Assembly (NCBI RefSeq): GCF_964036635.1
Contig: NZ_OZ038524.1
Location: forward strand, 1-64,000
Direction: 5' to 3'
From: Tenacibaculum dicentrarchi
GTDB taxonomy: Bacteria; Bacteroidota; Bacteroidia; Flavobacteriales; Flavobacteriaceae
Length of the DNA: 64,000 nucleotides
Numbering within the stretch: the stretch's first letter is position 1; each line of letters begins with the position of its first letter. Both the position numbers and the translations under genes were made by a program. A model generated the notes under the pieces. That model ran no database searches, was not told the origin of the DNA, and worked only from the letters and a program-made list of their open reading frames with translations. This document shows positions 28,213-36,240 of the stretch, one piece after another.

Positions 28213-29583
28213 TTGAACAATTTAAAAATCATAGGAAGCGAAGAGTGGTGTTCGTTTAATAATTTCGGTATTCCTGCTATAAAAGCACGAGTAGATTCAG
28301 GAGCTAAAACCTCTTCAATTCAAGCCAATAATATAACTTCTTTTTTTAAAGGAACTGAAGAATGGGTTCGTTTTGAGGTAAATCCATTACAAGAAAATAG
28401 AAGTATCAGTATTACTTGTGAATCAAAAGTGTATGCAAAACGTTCTATTAAAAGTTCTACAGGAATATCTGAAGAACGTCTTGTTATAAAAGCTCCTGTA
28501 ACTTTAGGGGAAGCTACTTTTGATATTGAACTAACTTTAGCAAATCGAGACTCGATGGAATTTAGAATGCTATTAGGACGTGAAGCATTGTCAAACGGAT
28601 ATTTAGTAAACGCATCACAAAGTTATTTACTTCCTGCTTTTAATGAACAGGATATTGATGAAAAATACGCATCTTTTAGAAAAGAAAAAACAGGTTTAAA
28701 AATAGCCTTGTTAGCCAGTAATTCAGGTTTGTTTAGTAACAAACGAATTATGGAAGCAGGGCGTGCAAGAGGGCATGAAATGGTGTTTTTAAACGTGCAA
28801 CAAGCCTATATGAAATTTGATGCTAAAGAGCCTCAAATACGTTATAGAGGCGGAAATGTAATTGATGCTTTTGATGCTATTATTCCTCGAATTAAACCAT
28901 CGGTAACTTTTTATGCTTGTGCATTAATTCGTCAATTTGATGCTATGGGAACGTATTGTTTAAATTCAGCCGATGCAATTAATCAGTCAAGAGATAAATT
29001 ATTAGCCACCCAATTATTTGCTAAAAACGATATCCAAGTTCCTATTACAGGTTTTGCAAATTCACCTTTAGACACTAAAGACTTGATAAAAATGGTAAAC
29101 GGAGCGCCATTAATCATTAAATTATTGGAAAGTACCCAAGGAAAAGGCGTTGTCTTAGCAGAAACCACCAAAGCTGCAGAAAGTGTAATTAACGCTTTTA
29201 AAAGTGTTAAAACCAATATTCTTGTTCAAGAATTTATCAAAGAAGCCAACGGACAAGATTTACGTTGTTTTGTAGTAAACGGAAAAGTGGTAGCATCTAT
29301 GCAACGACAAGCTGAAAAAGGGGAGTTTAGAGCAAATATCCATCAAGGAGGATCGGCATCTAAAGTTAAAATTACTTCCGAAGAACGAAAATTAGCCATT
29401 AAAGCGGCAAAAGTTTTAGACCTTCCTGTGGCAGGAGTCGATATTATACGCTCTAACAAAGGACCTTTATTATTAGAGGTAAATTCATCACCAGGATTAG
29501 AAGGTATTGAGGCTGCAACAGGGTTAGATATTGCTAATATTATGATTGAAGCTATTGAAAAAAAGCTAAAATTCAAGAATTAA
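28213..29583 (+). CDS. RimK-type glutamate ligase fused to an N-terminal RimB/retropepsin-like domain
   Basis: The 456-residue protein has two parts. Residues about 5-145 match the 'ATP-dependent zinc protease' family (COG4067), now viewed as a retropepsin-like fold; the active-site-like triad D28-S29-G30 lies in [11 protein letters not shown]. Residues about 163-456 are a complete RimK ATP-grasp ligase, ending with GVDIIRS and [15 protein letters not shown] metal-binding motifs. RimK adds glutamates to proteins such as S6 and in some bacteria is encoded next to a separate protease gene. The fusion suggests linked addition and removal or regulation. The start is TTG at 28213; no in-frame ATG precedes it. 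It is closed by its own terminator. Confidence 0.9.
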   Translation: MNNLKIIGSEEWCSFNNFGIPAIKARVDSGAKTSSIQANNITSFFKGTEEWVRFEVNPLQENRSISITCESKVYAKRSIKSSTGISEERLVIKAPVTLGEATFDIELTLANRDSMEFRMLLGREALSNGYLVNASQSYLLPAFNEQDIDEKYASFRKEKTGLKIALLASNSGLFSNKRIMEAGRARGHEMVFLNVQQAYMKFDAKEPQIRYRGGNVIDAFDAIIPRIKPSVTFYACALIRQFDAMGTYCLNSADAINQSRDKLLATQLFAKNDIQVPITGFANSPLDTKDLIKMVNGAPLIIKLLESTQGKGVVLAETTKAAESVINAFKSVKTNILVQEFIKEANGQDLRCFVVNGKVVASMQRQAEKGEFRANIHQGGSASKVKITSEERKLAIKAAKVLDLPVAGVDIIRSNKGPLLLEVNSSPGLEGIEAATGLDIANIMIEAIEKKLKFKN

Positions 29584-29623
29584 AGAGGCATATTAAAAGC
29601 TAAAAAACATACGAATTAAAAGC

Positions 29624-29657
29624 AAACAGCCCATCTTATTAAAGTGGGCTGTTTTTA
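29624..29657 (+). terminator. Terminator after the RimK fusion gene
   Basis: Stem AAACAGCCCA (29624-29633) pairs with 29645-29654, followed by T residues. A C-family repeat begins 19 bases later. Confidence 0.88.
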
Positions 29658-29675
29658 GTTATAAAATTTTTATTA

Positions 29676-29767
29676 GAAGCAATTTCCCGCTTTCCGCACT
29701 CGCTTTTTTTGTTTGAAAAAAACAAAAAAGAGCTCAAACAAATGCTTCAATCGGGGCTAGGCATTTT
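29676..29767 (+). repeat. C-family structured intergenic repeat, copy C1
   Basis: This ~92-bp unit begins GAAGCAATTTCCCGCTTTCC and ends TCAATCGGGGCTAGGCATTT. The outer arms GAAGCAATTT and AAATGCTTC can pair, and an inner A/T-rich hairpin is closed by CGC...GAGC. Copies C2 (53409-53503) and C3 (60376-60465, reversed) match it. It lies between two convergent genes. Confidence 0.85.
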
Positions 29768-29774
29768 GCTTAAT

Positions 29775-30884
29775 TTAAAGCATTTTTTTAGCCATTTCAA
29801 ATTCTTCAGGCGTGTTAATATTTCGAATCAAATGATCATCAACCTCTATAATTTCAATATCAGAATTAATTAACATTTTTCGAGGGCATGAATATCCTTG
29901 GGCTATATATTGCAATAATTTAGTATATGCTTTTGGCTCATAAATAGTAATTAAAGGCTCAGGAAATTCACTATTTTTTCCTTTAATAGCAGTGGCTATT
30001 TTACTAGGATTTCTTTTTTCTAGCAATAATTTCAGTAGGTTTTTATCAACAAAAGGAACATCTGTAGCAAGTACCAACCAAGCCGAATTAGGATCTTTTT
30101 GAAAGGCAGAACAAACCCCTCCAAAAGGTCCTAAATTTAAAAAAGTATCCTGAATTTCATCCGAAGAAGCTTTTTCCGAAGAAGTTTGTATCGAATAAAA
30201 AGTTTCTAAAAGAGTACTTTCTAACAATTCTTTAGCATGTTCTTTTTGCGGTTTCCCGTAATATTCCAACACCGATTTATCCGTTCCCATACGGGTACTT
30301 TTTCCTCCAATTAATACCAAGCCTTTTACAGGTGCAATATGTTCTTTGATTAAATTATCAATATGATGTGTAATTTTGTCAATTTCATCAATTTGATAAC
30401 AAGTTATGTTTTTTATCTGTGGAAATTTTTCTAATAAACATTCAAAATAAGGAACATCCGAAGTACGTTTTATAATAAATTGAATGTTGTTTATTTGGTC
30501 TAACCTTTTTTCAATAGACGCTTGTTTTTCGGCATCTAAAATTAAAATTTGCTTAGCTCCTTGATAATGATTTCCGTTAATAAACACCAAATCATGATTT
30601 ATAAACTGCAAGCGTTGTTCAAATTTATTAACTGAACTTATCGTGTTAATTTGTAAATTACCTTGCTGATGAAAAGTGTATTCGGTAAAGTTATTTTTAG
30701 CAATATTTTTAGCATGAGAAGCATCAAAATAACCTAAATTATAATCAGATAATTTTGCAGAAACATCTTTAACTAAATCAGCAATTATACCACAATTTGT
30801 TCCTAAAATAGCGACTTCATTCGTAGCGTAAGTATCATTTTGTTTTTTAGTGATTTTTGCGTGTTTTTGATGTTTTTTATCCAT
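29775..30884 (-). CDS. mobA: MobA-like nucleotidyltransferase with an extra N-terminal domain
   Basis: The 369-residue protein has a MobA-type NTP-transferase domain in its C-terminal half, starting VKGLVLIGGKSTRMGTDKS (about 186-204) and including ATDVPFVDKNLL. MobA joins GMP to molybdopterin. The first ~180 residues form an extra alpha/beta domain (NEVAILGTNCGIIADLV...) that resembles MobB in layout but lacks a Walker A lysine, so it may be a degenerate MobB-like partner fused to MobA. It is the last gene of the Moco operon, 2 bases after moaC. Confidence 0.85.
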   Translation of the reverse strand: MDKKHQKHAKITKKQNDTYATNEVAILGTNCGIIADLVKDVSAKLSDYNLGYFDASHAKNIAKNNFTEYTFHQQGNLQINTISSVNKFEQRLQFINHDLVFINGNHYQGAKQILILDAEKQASIEKRLDQINNIQFIIKRTSDVPYFECLLEKFPQIKNITCYQIDEIDKITHHIDNLIKEHIAPVKGLVLIGGKSTRMGTDKSVLEYYGKPQKEHAKELLESTLLETFYSIQTSSEKASSDEIQDTFLNLGPFGGVCSAFQKDPNSAWLVLATDVPFVDKNLLKLLLEKRNPSKIATAIKGKNSEFPEPLITIYEPKAYTKLLQYIAQGYSCPRKMLINSDIEIIEVDDHLIRNINTPEEFEMAKKML

Positions 30885-30886
30885 TT

Positions 30887-31363
30887 TTAAGCTGTTTTAA
30901 TATCAGATTTCCCTCCTGTTTTTTCTACTAAAATAATTTCTTTAATAATCATTTTTTGATTGATTACCTTACACATATCATAAATAGTCAAACAAGTTGC
31001 CGATGCACCTGTTAAAGCCTCCATTTCTACGCCAGTTTTTCCTTCGATAGTAACTTTACAAAAAACCTCTAAATATTCGTTGCCAACAATATTGATGTCA
31101 ATATCTACGCCGTTAATTAATAAAGGATGACACATCGGAATAATTTCAGATGTTTTTTTTACAGCCTGAATACCTGCAATAATAGCAGTTTGAAAAACAG
31201 GACCTTTTTTGGTAATTAAATCATCATTTTTAAAATGAGAAATAATTTGAGAACCCAAAAACATGGTTGCTTTTGCAATAGCGGTTCGTTTGGTAATTTT
31301 TTTATCAGAAACATTGACCATTTTCGGTTGATTCTGCTCATTTATATGGGTGAAATTGCTCAT
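30887..31363 (-). CDS. moaC: Cyclic pyranopterin monophosphate synthase MoaC
   Basis: The 158-residue protein carries the MoaC signatures IPMCHPLLI (75-83) and GVEMEALTGAS (111-121) and the GGKSDI end. With MoaA it converts GTP to cyclic pyranopterin monophosphate, the first Moco step. I chose the ATG at 31363 (MSNFTHINEQ), the usual start for the family. The frame stays open 17 codons further upstream, but that stretch runs into repeat R1 and looks like fortuitous extension. The repeat lies 20 bases upstream of the start. Confidence 0.95.
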   Translation of the reverse strand: MSNFTHINEQNQPKMVNVSDKKITKRTAIAKATMFLGSQIISHFKNDDLITKKGPVFQTAIIAGIQAVKKTSEIIPMCHPLLINGVDIDINIVGNEYLEVFCKVTIEGKTGVEMEALTGASATCLTIYDMCKVINQKMIIKEIILVEKTGGKSDIKTA

Positions 31364-31382
31364 TTTTTTATTTTTTATATTT

Positions 31383-31465
31383 AAATCACTCGAACTGATA
31401 TTGTATTTTGTCACATCGAGTGAATTTGATGTCCGATAGGAAAATCAAATTTGTATCGAGATGTT
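31383..31465 (+). repeat. Palindromic repeat R1 (partial unit) between moaC and the GIY-YIG gene
   Basis: This 83-bp sequence matches the inner and right part of the R unit: CACTCGAACTGA, a variant loop, TCACATCGAGTG, GATGTCCGATAGG and TTTGTATCGAGATGTT. The left arm (TTCTCGATACAA) is missing. The TAA stop codon of the minus-strand GIY-YIG gene is at 31464-31466, overlapping the last two bases of R1. Confidence 0.85.
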
Positions 31466-31754
31466 ATTTGAATTTTTTCTTCGCTAAATTTGGGAGTTTT
31501 TCAAGTTTATCGTTTATTAAAGCCTCTTTTTTAACTTTTGACCATTTTTTTAATTGTTTTTCCTTTTCTATTGCTAATTCTATATTTGTAAATTCAGAAT
31601 AAAAAACTAAATTTAAAGGTCTTCGTTTAAAAGTATAACTATTTTTATGTTTTCCATTTTTATGTTCGATTAACCTTTCTTGAAGGTTAGAAGTAACCCC
31701 TGTATAATAAGAGTTATCAGAACATTTTAATATGTAAACGTAATAAATTTTCAT
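31464..31754 (-). CDS. Small GIY-YIG family nuclease
   Basis: The 96-residue protein is a minimal GIY-YIG domain: VYI at 6-8 and YTG at 17-19 replace the GIY and YIG triplets, R27 is the expected catalytic arginine, and the helix AIEKEKQLKKWS (61-72) holds the likely metal-binding glutamate. A basic C-terminal tail follows. Such single-domain proteins are common in Bacteroidota but their role is unproven. It interrupts the Moco operon and is bracketed by palindromic repeats: R1 overlaps its stop codon and R2 begins 16 bases upstream of its ATG. It may be a repeat-associated nuclease. Confidence 0.92.
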   Translation of the reverse strand: MKIYYVYILKCSDNSYYTGVTSNLQERLIEHKNGKHKNSYTFKRRPLNLVFYSEFTNIELAIEKEKQLKKWSKVKKEALINDKLEKLPNLAKKKFK

Positions 31755-31770
31755 TTTTGATTCGTTAAAA

Positions 31771-31888
31771 GTTCTCGATACAATTTTATTTCCATTAACA
31801 TTTCAATAAAATTACTCGAACTGACAGCATATGTCACATCGAGTGAATTTGATGTCCGATAGGAAAATCAAATTTGTATCGAGACGTT
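31771..31888 (+). repeat. Palindromic repeat R2 (118 bp)
   Basis: The unit starts GTTCTCGATACAATTTTA and ends TTTGTATCGAGACGTT; the outer ends are inverted repeats (TCTCGATACAA). Inside lie a second inverted pair (TTACTCGA ... TCGAGTGAA) and a third (TGACA ... TGTCA), so the whole unit can fold into one long hairpin or cruciform. R3 is identical except at two positions. Confidence 0.9.
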
Positions 31889-31905
31889 ATTTCAAATATA
31901 TAAAA

Positions 31906-32023
31906 GTTCTCGATACAATTTTATTTCCATTAACATTTCAATAAAATCACTCGAACTGACAGCATATGTCACATCGAGTGAATTTGATGTCCGATAGGAA
32001 AATCAAATTTGTATCGAGATGTT
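31906..32023 (+). repeat. Palindromic repeat R3 (118 bp)
   Basis: This is a direct copy of R2, offset by exactly 135 bp. It differs only at T/C in the first ACTCGA arm and at C/T near the right end. It ends 3 bases before the moeA stop codon (minus strand, 32026-32028). Confidence 0.9.
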
Positions 32024-32025
32024 AC

Positions 32026-33270
32026 TCATTTTTTATATCTAATTACAGGAAACATAGTTCCTTTTTTAAACTCGGTATTTTCTGTTTTTGGAATTTCAAT
32101 AAAACCATCAGCATTTACAAGGCTTGCTAAATCGGCTGAGCCATTTCCTTTAATTGGAATGGCTATTAATTGTCCGTTTTCAGAAATTAATTTAACTTGT
32201 AAAAAGTAGGTTAAATTAGGTTTAAAAATAACATTTTCATTAATAATAGCTGTTTCTTTTAGATATTTTATACCTGCTGATTTGTAATACCAATCATAAA
32301 AATACGCCAAGCAATTTACAAAAGTGGCAATTGGATTTCCAGGAAAAGCAAAAACAATAGTATTATTATCAGATTGACTAGGTTGATAAACACTCTGTTC
32401 ACTACTATTTAAAGTATCTGTTATGCCGAACCAGAAAGGTTTTCCTGGGCGCTGGGCTACCTTATGAAACAATTTATCAACGCCTAATTCGGTTAAAACT
32501 TCGGGTAAAAAATCAAACTTTCCTTTGCTAACTGCGCCACTAAATAATAATACATCGTATTGTTGTAAATAACCGCTTATTTTTTGTTTTAAAATAGTTT
32601 TGTTATCAGTAATATGTGCGGTTTCTGAAGGGATATCTAACTCTTTTAATAAAGAAACCAAGGTGTAAACATTCGATCTTCTTATTTGATACTCTAGCGG
32701 ATTTTCATGCACATCAACTAATTCATCACCTGTAGAAATAATCATTACTTTAGGCTGTTTTGCTACTTTTATAACTGATTTACCAACCGTAGCAATCACG
32801 CCAATTTCTGCCGCTGAAATAAGGGTGTTTTTATGGATTAAAACATCGTTTTGTAAGTTATCTTTTCCTTTGGGGTGTACATTTTGATGTGTATTAATTG
32901 TATCAATAGTAATTGTTGCAATTCCATTTTTGATACTAACATCTTCATATCTGATTACCGTATCGCAATTTTTTGGCAATACTGCGCCCGTCATTACTTC
33001 AATGCAGTTTGCTGAATTTTGCATGATTAATTGTGCACTTCCTGCAGGCTGAATTCCTTCAATTTTAAAACTACGTTTTCCATTTTTAAAATGAAGGTAG
33101 TTAATAGCAATTCCGTCCATAGCAACACGATTAAAAGGAGGGAAGTCTCTATCGGCAACAATATCTTCTTTTAAAATCCGCCCAACAGATTCTATAAATG
33201 GAATGTTTTCTGTTCCAAAATCTTGGGTGTTTTCTAGGATTATCTCTTTTGCTTTTTTTACTGAAATCAT
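32026..33270 (-). CDS. moeA: Molybdopterin molybdenumtransferase MoeA
   Basis: The 414-residue protein has MoeA features: an N-terminal DFPPFNRVAMDG motif (about 61-72), AGSAQLIMQNSANCIEVMTGAVLP, the MoCF-binding strand VMIISTGDELVD and the later SGAVSKGKFDF motif where the usual GG(V/A)S is SGAVS. MoeA inserts molybdate into adenylated molybdopterin. It lies 28 bases after moaA. Downstream, the operon is broken by the GIY-YIG/repeat block before moaC. Confidence 0.95.
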   Translation of the reverse strand: MISVKKAKEIILENTQDFGTENIPFIESVGRILKEDIVADRDFPPFNRVAMDGIAINYLHFKNGKRSFKIEGIQPAGSAQLIMQNSANCIEVMTGAVLPKNCDTVIRYEDVSIKNGIATITIDTINTHQNVHPKGKDNLQNDVLIHKNTLISAAEIGVIATVGKSVIKVAKQPKVMIISTGDELVDVHENPLEYQIRRSNVYTLVSLLKELDIPSETAHITDNKTILKQKISGYLQQYDVLLFSGAVSKGKFDFLPEVLTELGVDKLFHKVAQRPGKPFWFGITDTLNSSEQSVYQPSQSDNNTIVFAFPGNPIATFVNCLAYFYDWYYKSAGIKYLKETAIINENVIFKPNLTYFLQVKLISENGQLIAIPIKGNGSADLASLVNADGFIEIPKTENTEFKKGTMFPVIRYKK

Positions 33271-33298
33271 ATGTTTACTGATACTTTTTTATAAAATA

Positions 33299-34291
33299 TT
33301 ACCCACCAATTGTACTCATACTCTCACTTACATTTCCTTGTTTTCTATTTGCCTCGGCAATAAAACCATTTTCGGGTTTTTCTTTTATCAATGATAAAAA
33401 AAGTTCTTTTAAATCGTCATTAGAAGCACCATTTCGGATGAAATCACGCAAGTTAAAAACACCATCATCAAACAAACAATTTTTAAAAGTTCCTGTTGAT
33501 GTAATTCTTATGCGGTTGCAATCGTTGCAAATAGTACGGGTAAATGCAGGAATAATCCCTACAGTTCCTTGATGATTTTTGATAGAAAAATTACGAGAAG
33601 TAGATGATTTTTCAGAGATGATATTCTTTACCGTATATACTGATTTTATCTCCTTTATAATTTTGTTATAATTCCAATTTTCTTGAATATTTCGCTGTCC
33701 TTTTCCGTTAAAAGGCATTTCTTCAATAAACCGAACAGCCATATTTTTATCTTTAGTTAAACCAACAAAATTAGTAATTTCATTGGTGTTAAACCCCGAT
33801 TGTACAACGATATTCAACTTTAAATGAAGGCTACTTTTTTCTAGTAATTCTAAGGTTTTATATACCTGATTAAAAGTATCACGACGTGTAATTTTCGCAA
33901 ATTTATCGGCATGTAAACTATCAATACTTAAATTGATAGTTTTTACTTTTTTAAGTTTTTCTAAGGTTGCAATATGTTGGGCAACCAATACGCCGTTTGT
34001 GGTAATATTTATTTCGTCTAATAAATCGTTATAAGATAGCATTTCAAGGAAGCTCATAAAATCTTTACGAGCAAAGGGTTCGCCCCCCGTTAAGCGAACT
34101 TTGTTAACGCCGAGTTCGGTAAGTACTCGAATAATTCGGTACATTTCTTTGTAGGTTAACAGCTCTTTTCTAGGAACAATATCAATTCCGTGGGCGGGCA
34201 TACAATATTGGCAACGAAGATTACAGCGATCGGTTACGGCAAGTCGAATATAGCTGATTTGCCTGCCGAAATTATCAATAAGTTTGTGCAT
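33299..34291 (-). CDS. moaA: GTP 3',8-cyclase MoaA (radical SAM)
   Basis: The 330-residue radical-SAM enzyme has the N-terminal cluster C23-C27-C30 (CNLRCQYC), the SAM-binding LTGGEP, the C-terminal cluster C255-C258-C272 and the conserved terminal Gly-Gly (329-330). It rearranges GTP to 3',8-cyclo-GTP, the MoaC substrate. It is the first gene of the minus-strand Moco operon and has a perfect -7 box just before the ATG. moaD, moaE, moaB and any molybdoenzyme gene are not in this window. Confidence 0.97.
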   Translation of the reverse strand: MHKLIDNFGRQISYIRLAVTDRCNLRCQYCMPAHGIDIVPRKELLTYKEMYRIIRVLTELGVNKVRLTGGEPFARKDFMSFLEMLSYNDLLDEINITTNGVLVAQHIATLEKLKKVKTINLSIDSLHADKFAKITRRDTFNQVYKTLELLEKSSLHLKLNIVVQSGFNTNEITNFVGLTKDKNMAVRFIEEMPFNGKGQRNIQENWNYNKIIKEIKSVYTVKNIISEKSSTSRNFSIKNHQGTVGIIPAFTRTICNDCNRIRITSTGTFKNCLFDDGVFNLRDFIRNGASNDDLKELFLSLIKEKPENGFIAEANRKQGNVSESMSTIGG

Positions 34292-34295
34292 AGTA

Positions 34296-34303
34296 CAAAT
34301 ATA
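34296..34303 (-). promoter_or_regulatory. -7 box of the Moco operon
   Basis: TATATTTG on the minus strand lies only 4 bases before the moaA ATG, so the transcript would be nearly leaderless. This leaves no room for a Moco riboswitch. Confidence 0.65.
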
Positions 34304-34371
34304 CGTATTAATAAAGCAGTTATTTCCTGTCTTTTATCATAGTTTTATAGTAATGTTTTTTGCAAAAAAAC

Positions 34372-36153
34372 TTACACAATTTCCATTTTCTTCAACAAAA
34401 AAGAAGCGTTCATATTTTGACATACGCCATTTTTCATTTTATAGTCAAAATTTAACTCATTACTTATAATTTCGGCATCAAAATAATAGTTTTTAATAGT
34501 AGTGTATTCGTTTGATAAATCACACAAACTTACATCGTGGGTTGCAATAATTCCTGTAGATTTTGAGTTGTTTAATTTTTCAACGAATTTTTTAGAACCA
34601 ATGGCTTTATCTTGGCTATTTGTTCCTTTTAAAATTTCATCTAAAATGATAAAATAATTATCAGTTTTAATTTCGTTTACGATAAATTTCAAACGTTTTA
34701 ATTCGGCATAAAAATACGATTCATCTTCGCTTAATGAATCGGAAGTTCGCATACTGGTAATTAATTTTATAGGATTATAGCTTGCTTTTTCGGCACAAAT
34801 CGGCAAACCAGTGTTCGACATTACAATTGCCAAAGAAATTGATCTTAAAAACGTACTTTTCCCTGCCATATTTGCACCTGTAACAATAAAGAAATTTTCG
34901 GTATCAATAATAAAATCGTTGTCAATTCTTTTAGAAGGGTTTAATAAAGGATGCCCTAAATTTACGGCGTTTAAAACCGCTTTTTCATTACTGATATTAG
35001 GAAAAATATATTCAGGTTTATTAAAAACAAAATTGGCTAAGGAGTTTTGTGCATCAAAAAAAGAAACGACATCAAACCATTGCGCAACGGTTGTTTTATA
35101 AGAAGTAATCCATTTTTCTATTTTAATAGTATTGCGGATATCTAACAAAAAAAGCCCATTTCCAAATAGTGCAATCATCAAATTACCACGTTGGTCAAAG
35201 GCATCTAATTTTTTAGAAAATTCTTTAAAAATATCTGATGCTTTTTTATTTCCCTTTTCACTTTCTTGTTGAATTTTTTGTTGTTTATCTTTTAAAATTG
35301 AATTTGTAAAAGTTTCATTTTCTATCTGTGCTAATAATTGGTGATATTGATTAAAAGTTTCTTTGGCTCTTTCTGTTTCTGTAGCTAATTCTTGAATATT
35401 TTTAAAATAGAAAGCGGTAATAAACAATCCAATTAAAAACCAAATTAAAAGGATTGAAAAAGGAATAATACTAAAACTTAATAATCCAATTAATATTAAT
35501 GATACCCCTGAAAAAGCATACGAAAATAACATCAAAAAAGAAGGAATCTTTTGTTGATATGAAGTTATCCAGTTTACAATACTAGGAATGGCTGTTTTGG
35601 TATTTATTAAACTAGCAATCGCCGTAAAATGTTGTCGCCAAATTGTTTTTAAAGCTAGTTCTTGCGTTACTTTTTGACGTTCATTAATATCGTTTATAGT
35701 GTTACTTGTTAAAATAGTTGCTAATAATTTTCGACCTTCATTTGTTGCTGTTCGATTTATATATTGAAAAAAAGAACCGATTCCAAATAAATCAATATCG
35801 TTACTAAAATAATGCTCAGGATTGGTAAATTCTTCTCCGCTATCTAAATTTGAATAGTTTCCTTTTAATACTTCTATTTCAGTTTTATTGATGTTTAATT
35901 TTGCCTCTGCAAGACTTTTTTGCTGTTTTAATTTTAGGTGTTTTGTAATTAAAATTCCGAAGGTAATAATTGCTAAACCTGTTAGTGTAAAAAACAAATT
36001 ATCTTTTGTAAAGCCTACGTATGCTGATAAGGCAATCGTTAAAAAAGCCAAAAGACGTAAAATACGTGTGGTTAATAATTGTTTTTTCAGCCCAATTAAA
36101 GTGGTATTTAAACTGTTTATTTCTTCTTTATAAAATTGAATTGGTTCTTGCAT
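34372..36153 (-). CDS. Membrane-anchored MutS-family ATPase
   Basis: The 593-residue protein ends in a MutS domain V ATPase: Walker A TGANMAGKSTFLRS (about 429-442), MRTSDSLSEDESYFYAELKR, Walker B IILDEILKGTNSQDKA and the ATHD switch. It lacks the N-terminal mismatch-recognition domain. Instead it has two membrane helices near the N-terminus (about 28-48 and 52-69) and two more at about 205-247. This membrane-bound MutS-like subfamily is typical of Bacteroidota and is not the classical repair protein. Its function is unknown. It is divergent from uvrC. Confidence 0.88.
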   Translation of the reverse strand: MQEPIQFYKEEINSLNTTLIGLKKQLLTTRILRLLAFLTIALSAYVGFTKDNLFFTLTGLAIITFGILITKHLKLKQQKSLAEAKLNINKTEIEVLKGNYSNLDSGEEFTNPEHYFSNDIDLFGIGSFFQYINRTATNEGRKLLATILTSNTINDINERQKVTQELALKTIWRQHFTAIASLINTKTAIPSIVNWITSYQQKIPSFLMLFSYAFSGVSLILIGLLSFSIIPFSILLIWFLIGLFITAFYFKNIQELATETERAKETFNQYHQLLAQIENETFTNSILKDKQQKIQQESEKGNKKASDIFKEFSKKLDAFDQRGNLMIALFGNGLFLLDIRNTIKIEKWITSYKTTVAQWFDVVSFFDAQNSLANFVFNKPEYIFPNISNEKAVLNAVNLGHPLLNPSKRIDNDFIIDTENFFIVTGANMAGKSTFLRSISLAIVMSNTGLPICAEKASYNPIKLITSMRTSDSLSEDESYFYAELKRLKFIVNEIKTDNYFIILDEILKGTNSQDKAIGSKKFVEKLNNSKSTGIIATHDVSLCDLSNEYTTIKNYYFDAEIISNELNFDYKMKNGVCQNMNASFLLKKMEIV

Positions 36154-36228
36154 TTTCTTGAAAATAATGGTGTAGATAAATATTGAGGTAAATGTACATA
36201 TAGCAACTTACATATCTTTATAAAATTG

Positions 36229-36236
36229 TATTTTCG
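36229..36236 (+). promoter_or_regulatory. Possible -7 box of uvrC
   Basis: TATTTTCG has one mismatch to TAnnTTTG and lies 4 bases before the ATG at 36241. It is similar in spacing to the moaA and kinase-like gene boxes but weaker. Confidence 0.35.
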
Positions 36237-36240
36237 TTGT

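Noticed and set aside
31364..31414. Longer moaC start (17 extra codons)
   Set aside because: The extension enters repeat R1 and does not resemble MoaC N-termini; the ATG at 31363 fits the family.
31408..31602. Plus-strand frame across R1 and the GIY-YIG gene
   Set aside because: It begins inside a repeat and runs antisense to a recognised nuclease domain.
31383..32023. Possible CRISPR array
   Set aside because: There are only three units, each is long and palindromic with a 135-bp offset, and the spacer is a gene or 17 bases. No cas gene is present.
34292..34371. Moco riboswitch before moaA
   Set aside because: Only 80 bases separate moaA from the preceding gene and the promoter box lies 4 bases from the start codon, leaving no leader.
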